A program made the translations under genes and the position numbers. A DNA stretch of 64,000 nucleotides, taken from an uncultured Clostridia bacterium (lineage in GTDB: Bacteria; Bacillota; Clostridia; Peptostreptococcales; Anaerovoracaceae). The stretch covers positions 43,289 to 107,288 of the forward strand of contig CAKQWJ010000005.1 of assembly GCA_934278925.1 (NCBI GenBank), in the 5' to 3' direction. Below the pieces are notes generated by a model that did no database searches, was not told where the DNA came from, and saw only the letters and a program-made list of their open reading frames with translations. Positions within the stretch are counted from its first letter, which is position 1. Each line of letters begins with the position of its first letter. Positions 51,463 through 60,445 of the stretch are shown piece by piece.

Positions 51463-52737
51463 TTATTCGCCGATAACTTCGCAGAACGCTTCGATTCTGG
51501 TCTTCAGCTGCTGTGCGTCTGCATCGGTGTAGTCGGTTTCGATGCGCAGTACCGGAATGTTCTCCTCCTGCAGTCTCTTCTCCAGGGTCGCCCCTTCGAT
51601 GTCGTAGGTCTGGCAGAACTTCAGGGTGACGTCGATGACGCCGTCCACGTCGTATTCCTTTGCCAGGCGAACTACGTCGTCGAATCTTCCGGTGTTCGGT
51701 GTGAAGCATGCGCAATTGATGCCCATGTATCTCTCGGCAATCTTGTCGATCATCTCGTCTACGGTCTTGCCGCTTTCGTCTACATTGTTCTCGAAGTAGC
51801 GGGTTCCGGTGCAGGTCTCTTCACAGACAACGGCAGCACCGGAGGTCTCAATCAGGTTGTGCATCTTCCAGTTCGGAATTGCCATCGGTGTTCCGGTTAC
51901 CAGGATTCTCTTGGTGCCTGCCGGGAATACGCTGACGCCGTCCTTCACTCTCTGATCCAGCTCATCGCACAGGGTATTTACCATCTGGGTGAATCTTTCC
52001 GGATCGTCGTAGTATGCAATCTGGGAGATCAGAAGAGTGTCGGTTCCGCTGATCGGAATGTTCTTTTCTTTTCTCAGATCGTACAGTCTCTTGAGTGCGG
52101 ATCTCTTGGCATTAATCTTCTTGATGTTCTCTGCCAGGTTCTCCGGAGTAACTTCGTTTCCGGTTTCCTTCTCCACCAGTGCTTTCAGTTCCCGGATTTC
52201 CTCGGCCCACTTCTTCACGTCCTTATCTCTCTTCATCTGCGGAAGATCCATTACGTGCATCGGAACGTCGGTTCCCAGGATTTCGTATGCTTTCTTCTTG
52301 CCGTCGCAAGTGGTCTCACCGATATATACATCTGCCAGACGATAGAACGGACATGTTCTGTCGAAACGTGCACCCAACATCGCCTTGATCAGCGGGCAGG
52401 TGTTCGCCGGCAGGTATTTCTCGCCACCCGGAACCCAGAACTGGGAGCCGGCACAGAGACCGGTTGCAATTCCGCCTGCAGCGAAAATCACTTCGTCCGG
52501 AACGTATGCGCAGAAGGTGCCGAATACCTTTCCACCTTTTTCTCTGAAGTCTACCAGCTCTGCCGGACGAACGCCGTGAACCTCTGCCAATACGAAATCA
52601 AAGTAATCCATCTTCTCCGGTCTGTTTTCCTGGGACAGGAATACGTCGCCGATTGCGCCCGGAAGCACGTTGCACAGGACATCGTGGTTGTCCACGTCCA
52701 TTCCGAGATCTTTCCACATCTGATGATAATCTGCCAT
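51463..52737 (-). CDS. Double-cubane-cluster-containing anaerobic reductase (YjiM/HgdB-like)
   Basis: The 424-residue protein belongs to the BcrC/BadD/HgdB superfamily and looks like the single-subunit YjiM/DCCP branch: FGTFCAYVPDEVIFAAGG, NTCPLIKAML, RTCPFYRLADVYIGETTC, DGKKKAYEIL, EETCTGTRYF, GINCACFTPNTGRF, LKFCQTYDIEG and the end IETDYTDADAQQLKTRIEAF. The conserved Cys would hold the [Fe8S9] double cubane, which reduces small molecules (acetylene in vitro; the natural substrate is unknown). Start ATG 52737 follows ACAGGAGGAAA. The activator and a DUF3343 gene follow on the same strand. Confidence 0.88.
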   Translation of the reverse strand: MADYHQMWKDLGMDVDNHDVLCNVLPGAIGDVFLSQENRPEKMDYFDFVLAEVHGVRPAELVDFREKGGKVFGTFCAYVPDEVIFAAGGIATGLCAGSQFWVPGGEKYLPANTCPLIKAMLGARFDRTCPFYRLADVYIGETTCDGKKKAYEILGTDVPMHVMDLPQMKRDKDVKKWAEEIRELKALVEKETGNEVTPENLAENIKKINAKRSALKRLYDLRKEKNIPISGTDTLLISQIAYYDDPERFTQMVNTLCDELDQRVKDGVSVFPAGTKRILVTGTPMAIPNWKMHNLIETSGAAVVCEETCTGTRYFENNVDESGKTVDEMIDKIAERYMGINCACFTPNTGRFDDVVRLAKEYDVDGVIDVTLKFCQTYDIEGATLEKRLQEENIPVLRIETDYTDADAQQLKTRIEAFCEVIGE

Positions 52738-52927
52738 TTTTGTTTCCTCCTGTATCAAAAATACATTTTTCATATGCGTAGTCGTATCAATACCTCTTTG
52801 ACACTAGTGTAACATCCGTTTTTCAGCAGAAGAAATAGATAACTTCTGCAGTTAATTCTATTTAACATTTAAATTATCTATAGCTTTATTGATTAATATT
52901 TTTAATAGGTTTTATTAAATAGTTTAG
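52738..52927. other. Divergent intergenic region upstream of the double-cubane reductase
   Basis: AT-rich region with a perfect palindrome ACACTAGTGT (52801-52810) and a 7-bp inverted repeat GCAGAAG/CTTCTGC (52826-52849). These could be regulator sites for the reductase operon; no consensus promoter was found on the minus strand. Confidence 0.35.
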
Positions 52928-52957
52928 TTTAACAAATCGATTGACCGGTGGTATATT
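52928..52957 (+). promoter_or_regulatory. Promoter of the 60-residue membrane-protein gene
   Basis: TTTAAC, 18 bases and TATATT with an extended TGG, about 64 bases upstream of ATG 53021. Confidence 0.5.
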
Positions 52958-53020
52958 ATAGGTGTCGAAGGAATTCGGCAGTGACAACTAAATACACCAT
53001 ACAATATAGGAGGTATCATT

Positions 53021-53203
53021 ATGAGAAATATGTACAATGTAATTGGTATGATTATTCTGGTAGTTAGCGCAGCTCTCGGAATCGTATTCACTGTTGCAAT
53101 GGACGCGGTCTCAGCTGGTTCCGGTGCACAGATTGTGCTGATGATCCTCGTACTCGCATCCATGGGTGCTTTTGATGTAACATCCTACGAGATGCTCAAA
53201 TAA
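53021..53203 (+). CDS. Small two-helix membrane protein
   Basis: The 60-residue protein MRNMYNVIGMIILVVSAALG... has two hydrophobic segments (about 6-28 and 35-52) separated by a short polar turn. I do not recognise it. A near-perfect ribosome site (ATAGGAGGTATCATT) and an extended -10 promoter indicate that it is really and perhaps strongly expressed. It stands alone between the double-cubane operon (divergent) and a terminator. Confidence 0.65.
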   Translation: MRNMYNVIGMIILVVSAALGIVFTVAMDAVSAGSGAQIVLMILVLASMGAFDVTSYEMLK

Positions 53204-53235
53204 CATATAGTTGTTCTTCAATATTATTCGGCATG

Positions 53236-53251
53236 CATCCCCACGGGGATG
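53236..53251 (+). terminator. Short hairpin after the small membrane-protein gene
   Basis: CATCCCC and GGGGATG form a 7-bp stem with a 2-base loop, extended by GCA/TGC. No T run, so termination here is uncertain. Confidence 0.35.
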
Positions 53252-53293
53252 TGTGCCCTACCCCAAAGCTATCAATACCTATTATTACCAATA

Positions 53294-53334
53294 CAAAGTA
53301 AAAGGAAGCGGTGAGCCCGCTTCCTTTTACTTTG
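53294..53334. terminator. Long bidirectional hairpin terminator
   Basis: CAAAGTAAAAGGAAGCGG and its exact complement CCGCTTCCTTTTACTTTG form an 18-bp stem with a 5-base loop. It ends the plus-strand small gene and the minus-strand regulator remnant. Confidence 0.8.
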
Positions 53335-53566
53335 CAATATATTCTTCCAGCATTTCATTCACACTGCCTCGAATCCGCGCAGCGTATCATTTGTTTTCAT
53401 TTATGACCTCCTGAATATCCCGATAGGGAACCTCGGTAAAAAGATTTCGCAATTCGCCGGCAATATCCAATGCCATCGCAATTCGGGTCAATGATAACAG
53501 TGAAATCTGTCCCGTCTGTTCAAATCGCTTAATGGATCCGTAGCTGACACCGCTCATTTTCGCCAT
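53327..53566 (-). pseudogene. Remnant of an XRE/HTH regulator
   Basis: The minus strand encodes MAKMSGVSYGSIKRFEQTG, the second half of an XRE-type helix-turn-helix (the 'SGVSYGSIKRFE' recognition helix), then SLLSLTRIAMALDIAGEL and LFTEVPYRDIQEVINENK before a TGA at 53389-53387. The same frame then continues YAARIRGSVNEMLEEYIAK to a TAA. The first 20-25 residues of the DNA-binding domain are missing and no ribosome site precedes the ATG, although a TATAAT lies just upstream. The best reading is a truncated regulator gene with an in-frame stop. Such regulators often precede HipA-like or other toxin genes; none remains here. Confidence 0.6.
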
Positions 53567-53643
53567 TTATGGATAATATATGAGCTATAGTTATTATATC
53601 ATATTCTTCCGGAGTTTTGAATAATCCTACGAAGTGAAGCCAT

Positions 53644-53674
53644 AAAAAAGGCAACGGCCGAAACCGCTGCCTTT
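53644..53674 (-). terminator. Terminator of the gcv-lplA-lpdA operon
   Basis: AAAGGCAGCGG and CCGTTGCCTTT (one G-U) form an 11-bp stem on the minus strand, followed by TTT, ten bases after the lpdA stop. Confidence 0.88.
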
Positions 53675-53684
53675 CCACTATTCC

Positions 53685-55061
53685 TTACGCTCTTGCCGCC
53701 TCACAAACCGCTTCCACAAAAGTCGGATGTGGGTGGATGGTGTTTGCCACTTCTTCAATGGTCAATCCATTGGCAATTGCCACTGCCAGCTCACCAATGA
53801 TATCGGTAGCTCTGCCGCACATCAGCTGTGCACCCAGCAGAGTGTGATCTTCCTTGCTTGCAACCAGCTTGATGAATCCGCGATCCAGCTCCTCGATGAT
53901 GGTCTTGCCGTTGGCAGAAGTCGGGAACTTCTTGGTAATTACATCGATGCCCGCTTCCTTCGCTTCGTCCTGAGTCAGTCCAACGGAAGCGATTTCAGGA
54001 GATGTGTAAATGCATCCCGCAACCACGTTCATGTTGATTTCCGGCTCTTTGCCGTTCATGATTGCCACCGCATTTCGGCCCTCTGCCGTTGCGGTGTGGG
54101 CCAGCATGGTTCCGCCGATAGCATCCCCGATTCCGTAGATGGACGGAATCTCCGTGCGATAGCAATCGTCCACCTGCAGGAAACCTCTTGCGCCCAGCAG
54201 CTTCTCTTCCAGCTCTTCACTGAACACGCCCTTGGTCACCGGACGTCTTCCGGTGCAAACCAGGATGTGATCTGCTTCCACCTCCTGAACTTTGTCCTTC
54301 TCCTTGTAAAAGCATACCAGGCGGCCGTTGCGTTCTTCGATCTTCTCTACCATCGCGTTGGTATGCGTATCGATGCCTCTGTTCTTGAAGTTCATCTTCA
54401 AGCTGCGGCCCAGCTCCTTGTCCATGTTCGGCAGGAGACGATCCATGGCTTCCACTACTGTAACATTCGTTCCCAGGTCGCTGTAGATGGTCGCAAACTC
54501 GATGCCGATAACGCCGCCGCCGATGATTATGAAATCCTTCATGATTTCGCCCCGAAGCTCCAGTAATCCGGTGCTGTCCAGCACGCCCGGCAGATCTGCA
54601 CCCGGAATCGGCGGTGTTGCCGGTTCCGAACCGGTTGCAATCATGATGTTGGCAGCGGTCAGTTCCGATACCTCTTCGTTTCCGCTGATTTCAACGGTGT
54701 GTCCGTCCGTAACCTTGGCGGTTCCCGCTACGAAATCCACCTTCTTTTTCTTCAGCAAGAACATGATTCCATCTCTCAACGTCTCGGAAACCTCGCACTT
54801 CCGGTCGATGATGCGGTTCAAATCTGCTTTTACGCCCTCGGCGGAAACGCCGATGTTTGCAGACTGAGTGGCAATCCGATACGCATCGGAAGAATGCATC
54901 ATCGTTTTGGTCGGTACGCATCCCCGATTCAGGCAGGTTCCACCCACCAGATCCTTTTCCACCAGCGCAACCTTCATGCCGAAATCCGCCGCTTCATATG
55001 CGGCTTCGTATCCTCCCGGTCCTGCTCCGATAATCACCAGATCATACTGAAATTCGCTCAT
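53685..55061 (-). CDS. lpdA: Dihydrolipoyl dehydrogenase (L protein)
   Basis: Re-oxidises the dihydrolipoyl arm of GcvH with NAD+. The 458-residue protein has the FAD motif VIIGAGPGGYEAAYEA, the redox disulfide GGTCLNRGCVPTKTM, the NAD motif IIGGGVIGIEFATIYSDLG and the C-terminal HPHPTFVEAV with the active-site His-Glu pair. No N-terminal lipoyl domain is fused. Start ATG 55061 follows AGGAGGTAGG; longer upstream reading would overlap the lplA stop. Last gene of the glycine cleavage operon, 16 bases after lplA. Confidence 0.95.
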   Translation of the reverse strand: MSEFQYDLVIIGAGPGGYEAAYEAADFGMKVALVEKDLVGGTCLNRGCVPTKTMMHSSDAYRIATQSANIGVSAEGVKADLNRIIDRKCEVSETLRDGIMFLLKKKKVDFVAGTAKVTDGHTVEISGNEEVSELTAANIMIATGSEPATPPIPGADLPGVLDSTGLLELRGEIMKDFIIIGGGVIGIEFATIYSDLGTNVTVVEAMDRLLPNMDKELGRSLKMNFKNRGIDTHTNAMVEKIEERNGRLVCFYKEKDKVQEVEADHILVCTGRRPVTKGVFSEELEEKLLGARGFLQVDDCYRTEIPSIYGIGDAIGGTMLAHTATAEGRNAVAIMNGKEPEINMNVVAGCIYTSPEIASVGLTQDEAKEAGIDVITKKFPTSANGKTIIEELDRGFIKLVASKEDHTLLGAQLMCGRATDIIGELAVAIANGLTIEEVANTIHPHPTFVEAVCEAARA

Positions 55062-55077
55062 AATCCTACCTCCTGCT

Positions 55078-56070
55078 TTACTCCATCTGCAGAGTAATCT
55101 GCTCAATCACCTTTGCTGCAATTGCCTGCTCTTCCTCTGTCTCGAACCGATCCAAATCCAATCCGCTCAAGTCCGCTTTTTTATATGTTGCTCCCTTCAG
55201 CAGTTCCTCGATTTCCGGGAAAACGTCGGTTTCCAGGGAGTCCGAATAGATTTTCGCCTCCTGAATCACGCCGCCCACTACGTGCAGCTGAATGGTTACG
55301 CTTCCGAAATCCAACCGATTGTCAATTTCCACATCGAACGGAATGCGGCGGCCCAGGCGCCACTCATCCGAGCGATAGCGATCGTACAATTCCCGAACAT
55401 CCGGATTCTCGATGGACGGCAGCGGCTCTTCCACCGGTGCTCCCTGATATACCTCGCCGAACGCCTGAATCAGCGCATCCTCCACTTCCTTCAGTGTCAG
55501 CTCCGGACGAAACTCCGTCAGATTCGTTACCCGGGAACGTACCGAGTCCACGCCTTTAGACTTCAGCTTCGCCGTGGAAACGTTCAGATAGCGAGAAAGC
55601 ACGTCCCGGTTTACATCCATCATAATGGTTCCATGATGATAGCAATACTTTCCCCGTTTGAAATATGCATGACCGGAGAATTTCTTCCCATCAATGGTAA
55701 GGTCGTTTCGACCGTTTTTCTCCGCGTGAATTCCCAAAATCTGTACCGCCCGAAGGATGACCTCCGTCTGCTTCGCAACGTCATACAAGCCTTCCTGTGC
55801 GATAAAGGTAAAATTAAGATTTCCCAGGTCGTGGTATACCGCACCGCCGCCGGAAACTCGTCTGGCTAAAGTGCATCCGCCTTCCGCCATTTCTTCCAGG
55901 CGGCATTCCTTCCATGGGTTCTGGTTTCTGCCGATTACCACCGTATTGGCATTCTGCCACAGATACATGGTTACTTCATCCGGGTCTGCCCGGAATGTCA
56001 AATATTCTTCTACGGCCAGGTTCTTTGCCGGGTCGGTGCAGTCTGTGAGTATGTATTTTAATTTTGTCAT
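55078..56070 (-). CDS. lplA: Lipoate-protein ligase
   Basis: Attaches free lipoate to the GcvH lysine using ATP. The 330-residue protein has the LplA catalytic domain (about 1-245; NLAVEEYLTF, RRVSGGGAVYHDLGNLNFT, with the lipoate-binding Lys in DGKKFSGHAYF) and the C-terminal accessory domain (about 250-330), so it should perform both activation and transfer. Start ATG 56070 with AGGAGA. It lies between gcvPB and lpdA, so lipoylation capacity is co-expressed with its target. No lipA or lipB is in the window, which suggests reliance on scavenged lipoate. Confidence 0.92.
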   Translation of the reverse strand: MTKLKYILTDCTDPAKNLAVEEYLTFRADPDEVTMYLWQNANTVVIGRNQNPWKECRLEEMAEGGCTLARRVSGGGAVYHDLGNLNFTFIAQEGLYDVAKQTEVILRAVQILGIHAEKNGRNDLTIDGKKFSGHAYFKRGKYCYHHGTIMMDVNRDVLSRYLNVSTAKLKSKGVDSVRSRVTNLTEFRPELTLKEVEDALIQAFGEVYQGAPVEEPLPSIENPDVRELYDRYRSDEWRLGRRIPFDVEIDNRLDFGSVTIQLHVVGGVIQEAKIYSDSLETDVFPEIEELLKGATYKKADLSGLDLDRFETEEEQAIAAKVIEQITLQME

Positions 56071-56128
56071 GATTCTCCTGTGGATAAAGGCGCGAACCTT
56101 TCGGCCCGCGCCTTTACTGCAATGCATT

Positions 56129-57547
56129 TTATTCAGCTGTATACTTCAGAATCGGATGTCTCGCCGCACCTACTTCGTCCAGACGACGAACCGGTGTGGT
56201 TACCGGGCAAGCCATTACGCTTTCCGGCGACTCCATCATCTGCTTATGAATTGCGATGAATGCCTCGATGGCTTCATCCAGTACTTCCTTTGCCTCGGTC
56301 TCCGTCGGCTCTACCATGAGTGCTTCATCCACAATCAGCGGGAAGTACATCGTTGGCGGATGGATTCCGTAATCCAGGAGTGCCTTCGCTACGTCCAGTG
56401 CGGATACGTGGCTTTCCTTGTGGAATTTCTCCAGGCTCATAACGAACTCGTGCATGCAAGTGTGGTCATATGCCATTGGATAGTAATCCTTCAGCTTCTC
56501 CATCATGTAGTTGGCGTTGAGAACCGCATTCTTTGCCAGTTCCGGAACACCTTCCGCACCGATGGTGAGCAGGTATGTCAGCGCCTTCATGCAAACCAGG
56601 AAGTTGCCGTGGAATCCGGTCATATCTCCCAGGCTCTTCTCTGCACGAACGAAGCCGTCATCTTTGGAATAGGTTCCAGGCATGAACTCTGCCAGGAAGT
56701 CCTTGCAGCCTACCGGACCTGCACCCGGACCGCCGCCGCCGTGCGGGGTGGAGAATGTCTTGTGCAGATTCAGGTGGATGCAGTCGAAACCAATATCTCC
56801 CGGACGAACCAGACCGATTACCGCGTTCAGGTTCGCACCGTCATAGTAGCACAGACCGCCGGCCTCGTGTACCATTCTGGTGATTTCCATAATATTGTCG
56901 TCGAAAATGCCTACCGTATTCGGGTTGGTCAGCATCAATCCGGCTGTCTTCTCGCTGAGATGTGCCTGCAGATCGTCCAGGTCAATCATTCCCTTTTCGT
57001 TGGACTTGATGACAACAACCTTGAAGCCGGCCATTGCAGCGCTGGCTGGGTTGGTTCCGTGAGCGGAGTCCGGAATGATGATTTCCTTACGCTGATTCTC
57101 GCCTCTAGATTCGTGATAGGACTTAATCAGGAGAAGTCCGGTGAACTCACCCTGTGCGCCGGCAGCCGGCTGCAGAGTGATGCGGTCCATTCCGGTGATT
57201 TCGCCCAGGTCGTGTTCCAGCATTTCCATAGCCTTGCACGCGCCGTATACGGACCACTCCGGCTGCAGCGGATGGATGTTCACAAATCCAGGCAGTGCGG
57301 CCATCTTCTCGTTGATTCTCGGGTTGTGCTTCATGGTGCAGGACCCCAGTGGATAGAATCCGTCATTTACACCGCGGGATGCTTTTGCCAGTTCGGTGTA
57401 ATGTCTGCCCATTTCGTTCTCGGAAATTTCCGGCAGCGCTGCTTCTTTCTCTCTCAGTGCTGCCTGTGGCAGTTTAATTTCTACATCGCATTCCGGAAAG
57501 ATGTCCTGGCCACGGCCCGGCATGCTTCTTTCAAAAATCAGTTTCAT
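56129..57547 (-). CDS. gcvPB: Glycine dehydrogenase (decarboxylating) subunit 2
   Basis: C-terminal half of the split P protein, which decarboxylates glycine with PLP and passes the aminomethyl group to the GcvH lipoyl arm. The 472-residue product has the PLP lysine in HLNLHKTFSTPHGGGGPGAG and the conserved YPLGSCTMKHNPR near the N-terminus. Its ATG overlaps the gcvPA stop (ATGA), so the two halves are translationally coupled. Confidence 0.96.
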   Translation of the reverse strand: MKLIFERSMPGRGQDIFPECDVEIKLPQAALREKEAALPEISENEMGRHYTELAKASRGVNDGFYPLGSCTMKHNPRINEKMAALPGFVNIHPLQPEWSVYGACKAMEMLEHDLGEITGMDRITLQPAAGAQGEFTGLLLIKSYHESRGENQRKEIIIPDSAHGTNPASAAMAGFKVVVIKSNEKGMIDLDDLQAHLSEKTAGLMLTNPNTVGIFDDNIMEITRMVHEAGGLCYYDGANLNAVIGLVRPGDIGFDCIHLNLHKTFSTPHGGGGPGAGPVGCKDFLAEFMPGTYSKDDGFVRAEKSLGDMTGFHGNFLVCMKALTYLLTIGAEGVPELAKNAVLNANYMMEKLKDYYPMAYDHTCMHEFVMSLEKFHKESHVSALDVAKALLDYGIHPPTMYFPLIVDEALMVEPTETEAKEVLDEAIEAFIAIHKQMMESPESVMACPVTTPVRRLDEVGAARHPILKYTAE

Positions 57548-58866
57548 GCGCTGAACACCTCCTTAGCGATTTCTACTACATCATCCATATCTTCCTTCGA
57601 GTTCAGCTCGGTGCAGCACCACAGAATCTCGGTATCGCTGAGCTTCAGTCCGCCCAGGATGCCGTTGTCTTCCAGTGCATCCAGCAGCTGATCGGCGTTC
57701 GGGCAGGTGGTTACGAATTCATGGAAGAATTCACCCTCATATGCTCTCTTCATGCCGATTTCTTCGAACTTCTCTGCCAGATAGTGTGCCTTCGAAGTGC
57801 ACAGGGTGGCTACCTGCTTCAGTCCCTTCGGACCGATAGTTGCCAGATAGATGGACGCCTTCAGTGCGCAAAGAGCCTCGTTGGAGCAGATGTTGCTGGC
57901 TGCTTTCTCTCTCCGGATATGCTGCTCTCTTGCCTGAAGTGTCAGAACGAATCCTCTTTCGCCCTGGGAATCCTTTGTTTCACCAACGAGACGACCTACG
58001 ATCTTACGCATGTTCTTCTCAGTGGTTGCCAGAATTCCAAGGTATGGACCGCCGTAAGCCAGTCCCAGTCCCAGAGGCTGTCCCTCTGCAACAACGATAT
58101 CCGCACCGATTTCGCCCGGTGTCTTCAGAACGCCCAGTGCAATCGGGTTCACGCTCATGATCAGCTGTGCGCCGGCACCGTGAACGATTTCTGCGATTGC
58201 ATCGCCGTCTTCGATGATTCCGTTGAAGTTCGGATACTGCATCAGGAAGCAAGCGGCTTTGTCGTCTGCCTCCAGCGTTTCCTTCAGTGCTGCCAGATCG
58301 GTCGCGCCGGCTGCTGCCGGAATTGTTTTTACAACGGAATCCTTACCGAATGCGTATGTCTTGATTACGCTGAGGATTCTCTTGTCCACGGTATCGGATA
58401 CATAGATTGTGGAATGCTTCCGATCCTGTGTCATTGCGCATGCTTCTGCTGCTGCGGAAGCGCCGTCGTACATGGATGCGTTGGCAATGTCCATGTCGGT
58501 CAGCCGGCACATCATGGTCTGGTATTCAAAGATGGACTGCAGGATGCCCTGGCTGATTTCTGCCTGATACGGCGTGTAGGCAGTCAGGAATTCTTCCTTG
58601 TTGGCAATCGCATCCACTGCTGCAGGCACGTAGTGATTGTATGCACCTGCACCCCGGAAAATCGAATCAAAGACAACGTTGTCCGATGCCAGCTCTTCCA
58701 TAATCTGGCTTACTTCGATTTCCGACTTTCCCTTTGGCAGGTTCAGCTCACCCTGAACCCGTGCTTCCGCCGGGATGTCCTTAAAGAGGTCGTCGAAATC
58801 CGCATAGCCGATTTCGTTCAGCATTTTCAGCTGTTCCTCTTTTGTATTCGGAATAAAAGTCCCCAT
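57544..58866 (-). CDS. gcvPA: Glycine dehydrogenase (decarboxylating) subunit 1
   Basis: N-terminal half of the split P protein; it pairs with GcvPB to form the active decarboxylase. The 440-residue protein has the family features FRGAGAYNHYVPAAVD, YTPYQAEISQGILQSIFEYQ (first 20 residues of a longer conserved block), YDGASAAAEAC and LGLAYGGPYLGI. It follows gcvH by 31 bases on the same strand. Split P proteins are usual in Firmicutes. Confidence 0.96.
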   Translation of the reverse strand: MGTFIPNTKEEQLKMLNEIGYADFDDLFKDIPAEARVQGELNLPKGKSEIEVSQIMEELASDNVVFDSIFRGAGAYNHYVPAAVDAIANKEEFLTAYTPYQAEISQGILQSIFEYQTMMCRLTDMDIANASMYDGASAAAEACAMTQDRKHSTIYVSDTVDKRILSVIKTYAFGKDSVVKTIPAAAGATDLAALKETLEADDKAACFLMQYPNFNGIIEDGDAIAEIVHGAGAQLIMSVNPIALGVLKTPGEIGADIVVAEGQPLGLGLAYGGPYLGILATTEKNMRKIVGRLVGETKDSQGERGFVLTLQAREQHIRREKAASNICSNEALCALKASIYLATIGPKGLKQVATLCTSKAHYLAEKFEEIGMKRAYEGEFFHEFVTTCPNADQLLDALEDNGILGGLKLSDTEILWCCTELNSKEDMDDVVEIAKEVFSA

Positions 58867-58897
58867 TTCGTTTTGGTCCTCTCTTTATAAGCTTTTT

Positions 58898-59275
58898 TTA
58901 CGCTTCTTCTTCAACAAACTTATCGTACGCATCCTCATCCAGCAGCTCTTCGGTCTCTGTGATGTTTCCAACGCGAACGAACCATGCGTCATACGGATGC
59001 TCGTTAATTGCTTCCGGTGCATCCAGCAGCTCTTCGTTTACTTCCAGAACGGTTGCGGAAACCGGGGAAAGTACGTCTTCTACGGCCTTTACGGACTCGA
59101 TATCGCCCAGTGCTTCGCCTACTTCGATTTCATCGTCTACTTCCGGCAGGTTTACGAATACCAGGTCACCCATGCTGCTCTGTGCAAAGTCAGTGATTCC
59201 GATGTACGCCTCGTCTCCTTCGTAACGTACCCACTCGTGAGATTTCGAATACTTCAGTTCGTTAGTATTAGCCAT
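58898..59275 (-). CDS. gcvH: Glycine cleavage system H protein
   Basis: Small carrier that moves the aminomethyl group between P, T and L proteins on a lipoyl arm. The 125-residue protein has the hammerhead lipoyl fold with SHEWVRYEGDEAYIGIT at the start and the lipoylation site at Lys63 in DIESVKAVEDVLSP. RBS AGGAGG before ATG 59275. It is 42 bases downstream of gcvT. The adjacent LplA should modify it. Confidence 0.97.
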   Translation of the reverse strand: MANTNELKYSKSHEWVRYEGDEAYIGITDFAQSSMGDLVFVNLPEVDDEIEVGEALGDIESVKAVEDVLSPVSATVLEVNEELLDAPEAINEHPYDAWFVRVGNITETEELLDEDAYDKFVEEEA

Positions 59276-59317
59276 TATATGTTCCTCCTGTTTTACAGTA
59301 AAAATAACTATCGTGTT

Positions 59318-60409
59318 CTATTTCTCTCTCTTGTAGAATGGCAGTTTCACCATTTCTGCGTCGATCATTCTTCCGCGTACCTCTACCTGGCAAGCCGCAC
59401 CGATTTCTCTGTCCGCTGCTTCCACAATTGCCATTGCATAGGATCCCTTGAGGTACGGCAGGAATGTTCCGGATGTGGTTACGCCCACTTTCTTTCCGTC
59501 TCTGTATACGTCGCATTCCTCTCTCAGAATTCCTCTTCCGGTAACCTTCAGGCCCACTCTGCGCTGCTTCAGCGGGGTTGCTGCCTCGATGGCTTCCTTA
59601 CCGATGAATTCCGGTTTGTCCATCTTTACGGCGAATCCCAGGCCGGCAACCTTCGGAGAAATCTCGTCGTTCATTTCGTGTCCGTACAGAGGCATTGCTG
59701 CTTCCATTCTCAGCGTATCTCTTGCGCCCAGGCCGCACGGAAGAATTCCATATTCCTGACCTGCATCCATCAGCAGTTCCCAAGCGTCCACCGCTCTGTC
59801 TGCCGGCATGTAGATTTCGAAACCGTCTTCGCCGGTGTATCCGGTACGGGAAATCATGCATGGAATTCCCTGCATCTCAGTATCGAATACGCAAGTGTAG
59901 TATCCTGCCGGGATTGCTTCCGGCTTCGCAACCTTTGCCAGAACCTTCTCGGAGTTCGGACCCTGCAGTGCCAGCTGGCCCCACTCTGCGGATACGTTGG
60001 ACAGCTCTACACCGTCGATCTTGTGATTCACCATCCACTGGAAATCCTTCTCAGTGTTTGCGGCATTTACAACGACGAAATAATCGTTGTCCGCCTTCTT
60101 GTACACGATCAGATCGTCTACGGTACCACCGTTCTCATTGCACATTGGGCTGTATCTCGCACAACCGTCCTTCAGATCCGTGTAGTCGTTCGTCAGCACG
60201 TGATTCAGAAACTCCAGAGCCTTCTCGCCCTGAACCAGAATCTCTCCCATATGGGAAACGTCGAACAAGCCGCACTCCGTCCGTACTGCCATATGCTCCT
60301 TCTTGATACCGGCTTCATACTGAACCGGCAACAGAAAACCACCGAAGTCTACGATGCTTCCACCGCACTTCACATGGGTGTCATAAAGGGGTGTTTTTTT
60401 TCCTTCCAC
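59318..60409 (-). CDS. gcvT: Aminomethyltransferase (glycine cleavage T protein)
   Basis: Releases ammonia from the GcvH-bound aminomethyl group and makes methylene-THF. The 363-residue product has GLFDVSHMGEILVQG near the N-terminus, YFVVVNAANTEKDF, SRTGYTGEDGFEIYM and the typical C-terminal barrel (GCGAAC-like end GAACQVEVRGRMIDAEMV). The start is GTG at 60409, with GGAGG nine bases upstream. First gene of the gcvT-gcvH-gcvPA-gcvPB-lplA-lpdA operon. I looked for a tandem glycine riboswitch upstream and did not find one. Confidence 0.96.
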   Translation of the reverse strand: MEGKKTPLYDTHVKCGGSIVDFGGFLLPVQYEAGIKKEHMAVRTECGLFDVSHMGEILVQGEKALEFLNHVLTNDYTDLKDGCARYSPMCNENGGTVDDLIVYKKADNDYFVVVNAANTEKDFQWMVNHKIDGVELSNVSAEWGQLALQGPNSEKVLAKVAKPEAIPAGYYTCVFDTEMQGIPCMISRTGYTGEDGFEIYMPADRAVDAWELLMDAGQEYGILPCGLGARDTLRMEAAMPLYGHEMNDEISPKVAGLGFAVKMDKPEFIGKEAIEAATPLKQRRVGLKVTGRGILREECDVYRDGKKVGVTTSGTFLPYLKGSYAMAIVEAADREIGAACQVEVRGRMIDAEMVKLPFYKREK

Positions 60410-60445
60410 TTTTGTACCTCCATTCGTACATTAAACTCTTTTTCT

